This document shows positions 20,751-29,700 of a stretch of DNA of 34,404 bases, in pieces (within the stretch, counting starts at the first letter, position 1; each line of letters starts with the position of its first letter). A model generated the notes under the pieces. It was given only the letters and a program-made list of their open reading frames with translations, was not told the origin of the DNA and ran no database searches. A program made the translations under genes and the position numbers. Origin of the DNA: a virus; the IMG/VR virus record IMGVR_UViG_3300022413_000006, positions 1 through 34,404 of that record. One strand, written 5' to 3'.

Positions 20751-21232
20751 TGACCACATACATTATGGACACATCTATAGCTGATGAAAAAGTTAAGACT
20801 GACATTGCAAGGCTTCGTCGTCTAACTCCAGCAGGAGTTCGTGTTGCCAACTTTAGAATAGGGCAGATAGTAAAATCAGAAGCCAGGAACAACGCGCCTA
20901 TATCTCCTAAGCAATCTCAAATAGCACAGAGAAATAAAAGTGGTAAAACAAAGCAGAAGGTTACTCCTGGTGGATTGCAGAGATCTATAAGAGTTATGGA
21001 AGTGAACGAAAAGTATGTAGATATTGGAGTTCCAAGTAATTCAGAAGCTGGATCTTATGCAAGGAAAATACATGACTTTAAAGGGGTTGATTGGCATAAT
21101 AGGGGTGTAGGAACAGTGGCGAAAGGTCCTCAAGCTGATGAGAAGTTTATATCGAGAGCAATTCAAACCAAGCTGTCAGCAATCAGGAAGGTCTTTGAGT
21201 CAGAGATTAGAAGAGTACTGGACAAATTGTAA
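20750..21232 (+). CDS. HK97 gp10-like tail completion/neck protein (160 aa)
   Basis: Resembles the HK97 gp10 family: an N-terminal helix (RVANFRIGQIVKSEARNNAP) leading to A-P-I-S-P, a Lys-rich link, then GGLQRSIRV and VDIGVPSNSEAGSYARKIHD. Near the end FISRAIQTKLSAIRKVFESE matches the usual F-x-x-x-A-x-(x)-x-K pattern. Family members join head and tail. It starts in TAATG overlap with the upstream gene and ends in the same way with the next, a coupled block. Confidence 0.68.
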   Translation: MTTYIMDTSIADEKVKTDIARLRRLTPAGVRVANFRIGQIVKSEARNNAPISPKQSQIAQRNKSGKTKQKVTPGGLQRSIRVMEVNEKYVDIGVPSNSEAGSYARKIHDFKGVDWHNRGVGTVAKGPQADEKFISRAIQTKLSAIRKVFESEIRRVLDKL

Positions 21233-21660
21233 TGGTTGATCATTCCAATGGTTTTATTATGGCTGAACAGACGGTGTACAATCGTCTAGCTACAGCTACA
21301 GGATGCATAGATGGTCAGGATTGTTTTCTTGGCGGAGAGCCTGACGGATGTGTTTCCTATTGGGCGATGCTCACAGCTCCTGCTGATGCCGGCCTTGTTC
21401 CGAATAGGTGTTACTCTCATGGGGAAGCGTTGTACAATATAACAGGCATCTATGGAGAATATGCAGATGCACAAAATATCGTAGGGCAGATGCTGAAACT
21501 ATTTGCAGACACAAATGGCCTGCACACCCTTTCAGGCACGAATGTAGAATGGTTTGCAAATGTTCAGACACCACAGTTTTTCAATTTGGCTCCTGGTGAG
21601 TCAGAAATACAAATAAGCATGCAATGCATGTTGATATACGACAACACACAACTATTCTGA
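21232..21660 (+). CDS. Putative tail terminator protein (142 aa)
   Basis: A single-domain protein with the order helix (QTVYNRLATATG), strands with Cys, and a C-terminal strand region ending SEIQISMQCMLIYDN. That matches the general form of tail terminator proteins, which cap the tail tube below the neck. Gene order (after gp10-like, before the major tail protein) supports it. A second in-frame ATG is at codon 10. It has six Cys residues, unusual for this phage. Confidence 0.58.
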   Translation: MVDHSNGFIMAEQTVYNRLATATGCIDGQDCFLGGEPDGCVSYWAMLTAPADAGLVPNRCYSHGEALYNITGIYGEYADAQNIVGQMLKLFADTNGLHTLSGTNVEWFANVQTPQFFNLAPGESEIQISMQCMLIYDNTQLF

Positions 21661-21670
21661 GGATAGAAAA

Positions 21671-22375
21671 ATGGCTATTGAAGCAACAGACATACTAAAC
21701 CTCGGTGCCGAGTTCTCATCTCAGAGTAGCTCGACCATCGTGGATCAGAGCACACGTCCAGAAGTAACAGCTGCAGATGGTGATAATGCATGCGTAAGTG
21801 ACCCTAAGAACATTATTACAAGGTATCCTTACAACTATCAGCATTGCGGAACCACAAACGGCATTAAGACTGATCTTGGTGTTGTTCTAACAACGTTTGG
21901 AGAAGTGGTTGATTCGAAATTTATTGACACCTTGTCGCTTGCATTTAGCAATGCTGGGTATCCTGTTCTTTCTGGATCTGCTCACAATCATGCCTCCAAT
22001 CCGCACACGACAGGAAATCTTGCAACATTCAATGTAGCTCCAGCCATACCTGATGGGCAGGGTGTAGGAGTTCCAGTAACAGATATGGCCGCACTGGCCA
22101 CATATGCAATCACATTTGCTGCTACGAGCAAGCCGTCGTCTGCAACGTATGATATTGCTGTGCGGAATCATGTAGACGATTTAGGAGCAGAAGGTGATCA
22201 CTTCCAGGGTCAAAACTCTGGATGTAGAGTGGGAGTATCGATCACTGGTTTTGGAGTCTCTGGAGATGTTACTTTTGGTGCTGCATGGTTTGTAGATTCT
22301 AACGAAAACTCTGACAGCAACACTGAGAGTGATCAATTCACGGTTTCTGCTTACACTTATATTGATAAAATCTAA
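21671..22375 (+). CDS. Major tail protein
   Basis: A 234-aa beta-rich protein in the position of the tail tube subunit, before the tail chaperones and tape measure. It has repeated Thr/Ser/Gly strands, a central HNHASNPHTTGN segment that may be a loop, and an end GVSGDVTFGAAWFVDSNENS followed by SDQFTVSAYTYIDKI. Stacked hexameric rings would form the tube through which DNA leaves. A good GAGGATAG SD precedes it. Assigned by order, size and composition. Confidence 0.68.
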   Translation: MAIEATDILNLGAEFSSQSSSTIVDQSTRPEVTAADGDNACVSDPKNIITRYPYNYQHCGTTNGIKTDLGVVLTTFGEVVDSKFIDTLSLAFSNAGYPVLSGSAHNHASNPHTTGNLATFNVAPAIPDGQGVGVPVTDMAALATYAITFAATSKPSSATYDIAVRNHVDDLGAEGDHFQGQNSGCRVGVSITGFGVSGDVTFGAAWFVDSNENSDSNTESDQFTVSAYTYIDKI

Positions 22376-22389
22376 GAAAGGTTAAGAAG

Positions 22390-22554
22390 ATGGCATCAAA
22401 AGAGAAGAAAGAGCCAGAGCAAGTGTTCTACCACGGCAAGCACAGCTGTATGGAGCAATCAGATCGAAATGTAGAGATAGATAAGGCGGTGTACGAAGAT
22501 GAAGCTGAAGATAGAACCAAAGCCGCTAAACGATCTGGCAAAGCAGACAATTGA
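22390..22554 (+). CDS. Small tail assembly chaperone-like protein (54 aa)
   Basis: A short highly charged protein (MASKEKKEPEQVFYHGKHSC, then EQSDRNVEIDKAVYEDEAED and a Lys/Arg tail), with an AAAGG SD eight bases upstream. It sits between the major tail protein and the 240-aa protein and overlaps the latter by 56 bases. Phages of this type often encode two overlapping chaperones here, sometimes joined by a frameshift. The downstream frame is -1 relative to this one and open from 22481. No standard slippery heptamer is visible in the shared region. Confidence 0.58.
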   Translation: MASKEKKEPEQVFYHGKHSCMEQSDRNVEIDKAVYEDEAEDRTKAAKRSGKADN

Positions 22555-23221
22555 GAAGTCTAAACTTGACCATGGCTTGACATGGGATCTATACGAGGAC
22601 TTTGAACGGGTATTAGAGCTCCACTTGCTTGGTGAAGAAGTTACATGTCCATCAGATTGTGATGAATGTGCGAAACTATTAGACCTTCCTTTTGTTGTAT
22701 CTGGCATTGAATTCCGCAGGCTCACAGGTGGAGCTCTTCTGTGGCTCCAAGAAGTAGCAGCTGACGCATTTCCAGAAGGATCAGTTATTGGCCAGTATGC
22801 TATAGGGTTCGCTATGGCACATTCCTATGATCAGGAAGTGTTTTACGAACTATGCACAAAAAAACTGGCTGTCAAGGCTGTAAAAAAGTGGATGAGGAAG
22901 AATCCTCTCAGCATGGACCACTTGGCACTTGTTTTTCAAGCTCTACTATCATCGTCATCTGGAGGCGATGAGCCAAAAGGTCTTAATATGATCCCCTTCT
23001 ACGATGGTATTATTTCTCAGTATGGCAAAAGCTTGAACTATTGGAAGTGGCATGTCCCTCATGAAGTGGCGACAATGCTTGTTGATGCCATGTTTATTCG
23101 AAAGGCGAGAGAGCAGGGGATAAAAGATACAGAGAATCCTTACTCTCAATACATGACAGCTGATAGAGCGATGTGGAAAAGAGAGCAGCAAATCATAGCG
23201 GAGAAATGCGATGCCGGATGA
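22499..23221 (+). CDS. Putative tail assembly chaperone (240 aa)
   Basis: A mostly helical 240-aa protein just before the tape measure, the place of the G/GT-type chaperones that hold the tape measure during tail assembly. Notable are a Cys cluster VTCPSDCDECAKLL near 49-62, KAVKKWMRKNPLS near 127-139 and a polar end with MWKREQQIIAEK. The ATG at 22499 has no good SD, so translation probably depends on the overlapping 54-aa gene, by re-initiation or -1 frameshifting. Its stop overlaps the tape measure start by 11 bases. Confidence 0.55.
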   Translation: MKLKIEPKPLNDLAKQTIEKSKLDHGLTWDLYEDFERVLELHLLGEEVTCPSDCDECAKLLDLPFVVSGIEFRRLTGGALLWLQEVAADAFPEGSVIGQYAIGFAMAHSYDQEVFYELCTKKLAVKAVKKWMRKNPLSMDHLALVFQALLSSSSGGDEPKGLNMIPFYDGIISQYGKSLNYWKWHVPHEVATMLVDAMFIRKAREQGIKDTENPYSQYMTADRAMWKREQQIIAEKCDAG

Positions 23222-24626
23222 AGAGCTAAAATACAGGCTTAGAACAGAGGATGAGACTGAAAAAGGTCTCAAAGAATCTGAGAGAAGTCTAAAAGCTTTC
23301 AGTCGCAAGGCTGGGGACATAGCTAAGGGTATTGGCAAGGCATTCGTTGGCGCTTTTGCAGCTGCATCAGCTGGTATTGCTACGTTTGTTGGCTTGTCTA
23401 TCCCAAAATTCCTTAAGCAGCAGCGTGCGATAGGTGATGTTTCAAGGGCTCTCAAGCAAGTAGGTGTTGACGCTTCGTCAAGAGTCCCAGAATTAGAGAA
23501 GTTTGCATCAGCGATACAGGATATAACAGGTATAGGAGATGAGGATTTACTTGGTCTTCAATCAGAGGCTCTGCGCAAAGGTTTAGATCCAGCAGCAATA
23601 GAAGAATTTACAATTGCAGCTGTTGGGCTTGCTTCCCAAATAGGTGTAGAGCTTCCAACAGCTTTCGATTTGCTTACCAAATCAGCGAATGGACAAACTG
23701 AAACACTTAGTAGATATGGCATAGTTGTAGATCAATCTCTCGACACTCAAGGGAAGTTCAATGAGGTCCTTAAGCAGGGCCAGGAAGGTTTTGCGCTAGC
23801 TGCTGAAGACTCTGAAGACCTTGGGAAAAGACTTGAAGCCCTTAAGGGAAGGTGGGGAGATCTTCAAGAAGCTGTGGTAGAGGCTGTCTCAGGTATTACA
23901 GGTGATGGAAGTGACGGGATCACTCTTATTGAGAACCTTATCCTTGATGCTACTGATGCGGTAGGGATATGGGCAGAGGCTTGGGGTGAATGGGCAGACT
24001 TTGCAATGAAGGCCATCGGCTCTGTTGGTGGTGTCCTGCAAAGCTTTGGAGATAGGATAGCAGGCTTCTCCGCTATACTTGGAGCTCTGTCAGCAGGTTC
24101 AAGTTTTTCAGAGGCATTGGAAATTGCAAGAGGACAAGTTGGTGAGAGGATCTCTGCAAGGGAACAAAGAGGGAGTCGTATTGCTGAAGCAAGGGAGAAT
24201 GCTCGTAGGCGTAGAGAGCAGAGATTGGCAGATAGTAACCAAGTGGTAGCTGATGCTTTAGCTCAAGGTGATGTTGTATCTGTCAATGCTATAGCTGCCA
24301 AGAATAAGGACAAGGTAGCCAAGGAAGATAATAAGGCCAAGCAAAAGGAAAGACTCCGCAAAGTTGTGGAGGATATCTCCATACCATCTTTGGTCCGAGA
24401 AGAAATTGCAGCGAGTCCTACTGAGTCAGCTATAGATATTGGAGACATATCTCTATTCAATAGAGGAGCAACTTCGATCAGGAATATAAGCAGGTCTCTT
24501 GGATCCTCAAACCTTGGTCAAACAGTTGAAGAGCTTGCGGCAAAGGAGAACAAGAAGAATATCGCAAAGACTGCTGAAGGTATTCAGGAGCTAAACAAGA
24601 AGATAGGAGCGGCGAGTATAACATAA
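23211..24626 (+). CDS. Tape measure protein
   Basis: A 471-aa protein. Helical N-terminus (LKESERSLKAFSRKAGDIAK), then an Ala/Gly-rich hydrophobic segment (AFVGAFAAASAGIATFVGLS, near 48-67). SRVPELEKFASAIQDITGIG and TAFDLLTKSANGQTETLSRY follow, the latter resembling the conserved tape-measure core found in many siphoviruses. A second hydrophobic stretch and a charged C-terminal coiled coil (ISAREQRGSRIAEARENARR) follow. At roughly 0.15 nm per residue, the usual rule, the tail would be about 70 nm. The stop overlaps the next start (TAATG). Confidence 0.82.
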   Translation: MPDEELKYRLRTEDETEKGLKESERSLKAFSRKAGDIAKGIGKAFVGAFAAASAGIATFVGLSIPKFLKQQRAIGDVSRALKQVGVDASSRVPELEKFASAIQDITGIGDEDLLGLQSEALRKGLDPAAIEEFTIAAVGLASQIGVELPTAFDLLTKSANGQTETLSRYGIVVDQSLDTQGKFNEVLKQGQEGFALAAEDSEDLGKRLEALKGRWGDLQEAVVEAVSGITGDGSDGITLIENLILDATDAVGIWAEAWGEWADFAMKAIGSVGGVLQSFGDRIAGFSAILGALSAGSSFSEALEIARGQVGERISAREQRGSRIAEARENARRRREQRLADSNQVVADALAQGDVVSVNAIAAKNKDKVAKEDNKAKQKERLRKVVEDISIPSLVREEIAASPTESAIDIGDISLFNRGATSIRNISRSLGSSNLGQTVEELAAKENKKNIAKTAEGIQELNKKIGAASIT

Positions 24627-24985
24627 TGGCTGTAACTGGTGGAGAGAGTGATGGTTATAAGCTGGATAGCTGGGCTGAGTCTATCGAGTATAGGGAGGTG
24701 TCTACTGATGGCACTGAAGAGAATACCAAGCAGCAGGAGAGAGAGAATAAGACTTTCAGAAGAACTCAAATTCATTTCTCAAAGAATGCTGCAATAACTG
24801 CAATCTCTGCTGATACAGGCTCTACTATAGTGAGCCCAAGCGCAAAGATATCAGATGGAACTACAGCAACAGCTACAGGAACATGGATTATAGCGTCCCA
24901 TGAGTTTATTGATGGTGCTCCTGGAGAAGGAAAGATAATTGAGAGACAGGTGTTGAAGCTGTTCTCTTCGTGGTCGGATTCGTAA
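24626..24985 (+). CDS. Tail protein of unknown role (119 aa)
   Basis: No family recognised. N-terminal acidic and polar part with coiled-coil-like EENTKQQERENKTF. The C-terminal half is rich in Thr/Ala/Ser strands (GTTATATGTWIIASHEFID). By position after the tape measure it is probably a distal tail or baseplate part. Start and stop both overlap neighbours in TAATG, so it is made as part of a coupled block. Confidence 0.6.
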   Translation: MAVTGGESDGYKLDSWAESIEYREVSTDGTEENTKQQERENKTFRRTQIHFSKNAAITAISADTGSTIVSPSAKISDGTTATATGTWIIASHEFIDGAPGEGKIIERQVLKLFSSWSDS

Positions 24986-25599
24986 TGGGTGATGTATCAA
25001 ATAGTGAGTTTGGGCAGTATTCAGCAGTAGATGATTTTGTCGTTGTCCCTAAGCAGTTTGTAAATGATGTGTCCCGAGTACTTGAGCTCATCAATAATGC
25101 TCGTGGTCAGAACGGCATAAACATCGACACCACTGGTGATGCCATGGTGATCTCTGGCAGAAGAGGCAGCGGACAAGATTTTAGCAAGTATTCTTTCAGT
25201 TGGCTACTAACCCAGCCGACTGTATCAACTGATGCAAAAGTGACTCTAAGAAAGGGTTATGTTGAGCATCATGGATATGACCCTATCACTAGCACAGCAA
25301 AGACCTTGTATACCCCCTCTACTGAGGTCGAGAGAGATATAGATACTACTGGGTACTATGTATTTGTCATCAGGTATACTCTGTCTACGAATGTAGTATC
25401 AGTGCCACTGCCTTTATTCCATGCAACAGATGCAGAAATGGCCTTAGATCTTGCAGTAGATACATCAGCAGCGCTACTAAAGCCGATAATAACAGTTCAT
25501 CTGGATTTAGGTACATCTCCAGGTGTATTAACTTTGGAGCACGTGCATAATGCGCCAGGCAATAATATATTTCTGCCTCCTGTTTTTATTCCAACTTGA
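24985..25599 (+). CDS. Tail/baseplate protein (204 aa)
   Basis: No family recognised. Starts at MGDVSNSEFGQYSAV in TAATG overlap with the previous gene; an upstream GTG would add five residues. It has a helix KQFVNDVSRVLELINNARGQ, then beta-rich sequence with a Gly/Arg segment (SGRRGSG), suggesting a fibre-base or receptor-binding-protein carrier. The last 50 bases overlap the signal-peptide region of the next gene. Confidence 0.6.
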   Translation: MGDVSNSEFGQYSAVDDFVVVPKQFVNDVSRVLELINNARGQNGINIDTTGDAMVISGRRGSGQDFSKYSFSWLLTQPTVSTDAKVTLRKGYVEHHGYDPITSTAKTLYTPSTEVERDIDTTGYYVFVIRYTLSTNVVSVPLPLFHATDAEMALDLAVDTSAALLKPIITVHLDLGTSPGVLTLEHVHNAPGNNIFLPPVFIPT

Positions 25600-26758
25600 T
25601 GTAAACGCACAATGGTCATCCAACTTATGGCCAGCAGCATCTAATTGGTTTGTGAGTGGTCAAAGTGTCTATGAATTGAATCAGGCATTGAGTGAAAGGT
25701 ATGAAATCATCAATGGTGTTGAGTGGACCAACAAGATGACAAATGCTCCATTGTGGGTATCCAGAACCCATCTTATGGATATAGAGGATGAATGTTTCTT
25801 GATGTTTAACTCTTTCATTGACCCTGACAAGGCTGATGCTGGAGGAATCTTCTTTGATGATCATTTTTCAACCAATACATCTATGCCTGTGTACAATTCT
25901 ACAAGACGAGATGAAATAATTGGTGGTGCTACTGGAATAACCAATGGAGAAACCGGTGCTGACGGATGGTGGGTGAGCAGGAAAACTCTAGATGCATTGA
26001 AAGCCATGATTGATGCAATGAAATGGACGGGTGAAGAGGACTCGTATGTTGTAGAGACCAACTATAATACAGTTATTAATGGCAGGACTATCTTTTCATC
26101 AAATGTATGTACATTCACTCATGAAAATGTTTCTCAAACATGGGCTGATGAATTTCCTTCATATCTTGCAACATACACTAATGGGCATGATTCTGTTCAC
26201 ACAAATTTATTCACAGGTATTTTCAATGCAAAATATAGAGTATCTATGACATTTGCTCTTTGCCCAGGAGGTTCTAACGATTTAATAGAGATTAATGATG
26301 GTCAGCCAGCTCTTACAGATAATATTTATGGGATAACATACCAGTCAGTAATTTCTCAGTCAGGGCAAACAAATTATTCTCCAGGGTATATAGTTTATAA
26401 TATGGTTGAGACAGCAAATGTATTCACAGTTTCATCTGATACATGTGTGACCGATGCTCATGGAGCTATAACAAATGTTTGGCCGGAAGGTGACGGAGTG
26501 TTTAATCGATTTACAAATTCATCTCTCGTTGCTACTGTGGATGTAGGGTCTGTTACAAATATGTTGATATCAACTTTACCAATAGAGACATTAGAACCTA
26601 TAGAGCCAAAAATTAATGCAGGGCCAAATGGAGCTAATTGCACATATGCTGTTAAGGCTGGATCTACTTATGTTGCAAATTTTACGTCTGCCGGAAGGCT
26701 GTCAAAATCCATAGTTAAATGGGACGAAGGGCCGACACCATTTCTTTACATCGAATAA
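25550..26758 (+). CDS. Large secreted-like virion or surface protein with signal peptide (402 aa)
   Basis: Begins with a textbook secretion signal: MRQAIIYFCLLFLFQLDVNA, with probable cleavage after Val-Asn-Ala (residue 20). The rest is rich in Asn, Thr and aromatic residues (NLWPAASNWFVSG, WTNKMTNAPLWVS, TGADGWWVSRKTLDALKAM) and looks beta-rich. No enzyme motif is visible. By position it is a tail-tip or adhesin protein, yet the signal peptide implies export through Sec. Alternatives are an exported cell-surface protein, or a start further in at a later Met with the signal read as noise, which is unlikely given how good it is. Confidence 0.62.
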   Translation: MRQAIIYFCLLFLFQLDVNAQWSSNLWPAASNWFVSGQSVYELNQALSERYEIINGVEWTNKMTNAPLWVSRTHLMDIEDECFLMFNSFIDPDKADAGGIFFDDHFSTNTSMPVYNSTRRDEIIGGATGITNGETGADGWWVSRKTLDALKAMIDAMKWTGEEDSYVVETNYNTVINGRTIFSSNVCTFTHENVSQTWADEFPSYLATYTNGHDSVHTNLFTGIFNAKYRVSMTFALCPGGSNDLIEINDGQPALTDNIYGITYQSVISQSGQTNYSPGYIVYNMVETANVFTVSSDTCVTDAHGAITNVWPEGDGVFNRFTNSSLVATVDVGSVTNMLISTLPIETLEPIEPKINAGPNGANCTYAVKAGSTYVANFTSAGRLSKSIVKWDEGPTPFLYIE

Positions 26759-26768
26759 AGGTGACCAC

Positions 26769-29700
26769 ATGAAAAACCTAGCTGCAACAATAATGATACT
26801 GTTAGCATTAGTCGCATTAATGGCTTTTGCCTGCAGTGCTGTTTCTGCCCCAACATTCCAAGTGGATTTGGATTCACAGAAGCCAGAAAAGAAGTGGAAG
26901 ATACCAGCTGCATTTGCTGGATCTACGCCTACCTACCGAACAATCCTTAAGGAAAACGGTATTTTGTTCACAAATCTTACTGGTTGGGATGGTGTGATGC
27001 ATATCTTCACCAATTCTACTGATAATACTTCATGGCAGTTCCCTTCAACTGGATCTGGAACTGGATATTTTGATTTTCGTATAGAGCTAAACCTTGAGCC
27101 GGACAGTTACAGGTCTGAGTTTAGATTCACTAATTCAGTTGATGGGATAGTATGGGGTGCGCAAGGGCGCATAGAGGTAGAAGACTCTCCTTCTGGCGGC
27201 TTGCTGTCAACTAATAGCTTGTTTGGCACTCTCAACTTCGACAACTTTATTCAGTCTGGAACTATTTCAAGCAATGTTAACGTAAATGCGAATCTTGCTG
27301 GTAGTGGTGCATTACTTACAGATCTCAATCTTGGAGCTATTGGTGATGTAATCCAGGTAGGAACCCCTGCTGCTTGGTTGGATTGGAATTGGCCTACTGT
27401 GTATGAGAGAGATTCTCATGTCTATTTCGGATATGTCGGGTACACAAATGACCAGTATGTTGCAAGGTACAGCATAGCCTCTAACACTGTTGATGTGAAG
27501 TTCACAGGTGACAAGTGGGGTCACGATTCCCATAACTCACCTGTTGTGTATCATGACGGAACAAATATTTGGATTGCTCAAACTGGTCATAATGGTGGCC
27601 CAACTGTCCAGATTGGAGTCTTTACAAATTGGGCTGATGTAACAGATCTCGATATTCCGCAATATCGCCTCACAAATGATGATGTTGTAACCTACTGCAA
27701 CATGGCTCCTTTGAAGGACAGGATGTATCTAATGCAGAGGCTTGGAACTAGTAACTACATTTACAGATTTAGTACAGATAGTGGTGCAACATGGAGTGAT
27801 GATAAGTTGTGGCTTCACAACTCTCAAGATAATGGCCGTCCATATCCACAGATGAGAGAAGGCTTGCTGAGGGATGAGATCTTATTCCCTGTCCATGGTC
27901 ATGTTGCAATTACAAACAACAGTGATATCCATGTTGGCGTCATTAAGCATGAGGCTGGTGATCATAGGTTTTACACTAACTCTACTGGTTTCTTTGTTAT
28001 GGATGGAACAGAGCCTGTAATTGAAATGACAAACATATATTCTGCTGTTCAAACAACTTCAACGAACAGCTTATACCTAAATGATATTATCGATATAGAT
28101 ACTACTGACGGGCTTGCTTTGCTTTATACAAGGTTTGACTCAACGTTTGGTGGAGACACAAAAAATCCAAGAACGATGGTAAGTACTGGCTCTATAGATG
28201 GAGCTTGGGTTGAGTTTGATCTAGGATCTCAAGGGGTGCATTTTGGAGATAGCAGGATATCAAACAACGTTCCTTGGGCTGCTTTTGACCGTCGTACTGT
28301 TAATCCACTTCGAGTGTGGTCTTCAAAGAATGATCCAGAAAATGTGGCTCAGATGTTTGAGTTAAAAAATGGATCATGGACTCTTCAATGGCAGGGTCCT
28401 GAAACAGAAAACTTTTGGTGGAAGCCTCGTGGAGTAGCTAATGCTGATCAGTCTGGAGTCATGTATCTAGACAACTCTGATCATATTGAGTTGTACCCAT
28501 ATTTTTCATCATTCAAGCCAACACGTCCTTGGATTGTATTGGACAGAATAACTAATGGGAAAAGAATGCTTCCTGTCGCTTCTAACCCATGGGAGCTTTA
28601 TGGTCAGCACGGGGAACAGGCTGTATTTAATAGCGGATCAAAGGATGGGCCTATAGCAACTATTGGTGGTTTGAGAACAATGACCACTGACGGAGCTATG
28701 CTTCAAATCACTAATAAAGAGAACGGTGTAGTCTTTAGAGTTGCTGAAGACGGCCATACTCAGGTTGGTGATGTGCATAGCACATTTGACCCAACTGATA
28801 GACTTGTTTTCACATCATCTCCTGAAGGAATTAGAATGTTAACTGATGATGTGAGGATGATAGATATTTATTCATCTTCTATTATCATTAATGAGGCTGG
28901 AGAAGATAGAAACTTCCGTGTTGAGACGGATAACGATATATCTGCATTGTATGTAGATGGCGGAACAGATGAAGTTGGTATTGGAACAACAACTCCTGCC
29001 AGCAAGTTGGAAGTTGTGGGCACTGTTACAGCAACAGCATTCGTTGGTGATGGTTCAGGACTGACAGGTCTTCCAGGAGGTTCTGGAAGCTGGGATCATA
29101 CCATGACTCAAACTGTATCTGGAGCAGGATTCAATATTGAAAATCTTGGGTCTCTTACCATAACTAACATTGCAGATGCTTCTATTCTTTTAGCAGCTGA
29201 TTCGAATAATTCTGGCGAAAACGACAACGCTCTATTTGAGCTTTCCCAAGATGGTGGTGGAGTAAGAGCATTAATTGGAACTGTTGGAGATGCAGGTGTT
29301 CAATTCACAGACTCGCTTTCTGATTCATTGTATTTCGAGATTAAAGCAGGAAGTCCTCAAGATATACAATTCGCAACTGGCGCAACTGGAGTTACATCAA
29401 ATGACGGGGCAGCCAGGTTGACCATCCTTGGGACTGGAAACGTTGGTATAGGAACTGTAACTCCTTCAACAGAACTTCATGTTGATGGTGATATAACTGC
29501 GGACAACGTATTAGCCAGACTGCTTAATGTGTCTGATGCAACTGATGATCTGAGATGGACTGGTGTAGATAATTTGGAGATAAGGCACAATGGAGCCATT
29601 AACCATCAATTTAGCGGAGCATCTACCGTTTTTAATCAAGGTGGGCTTGATATTAATTTCAGGGTTGAGTCTGATAATGATATACAAGCTTTATATGTGG

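Noticed and set aside
22955-23455. Leftward 166-aa frame opposite tail chaperone and tape measure
   Set aside because: Shadow of the sense genes, with no ribosome site.
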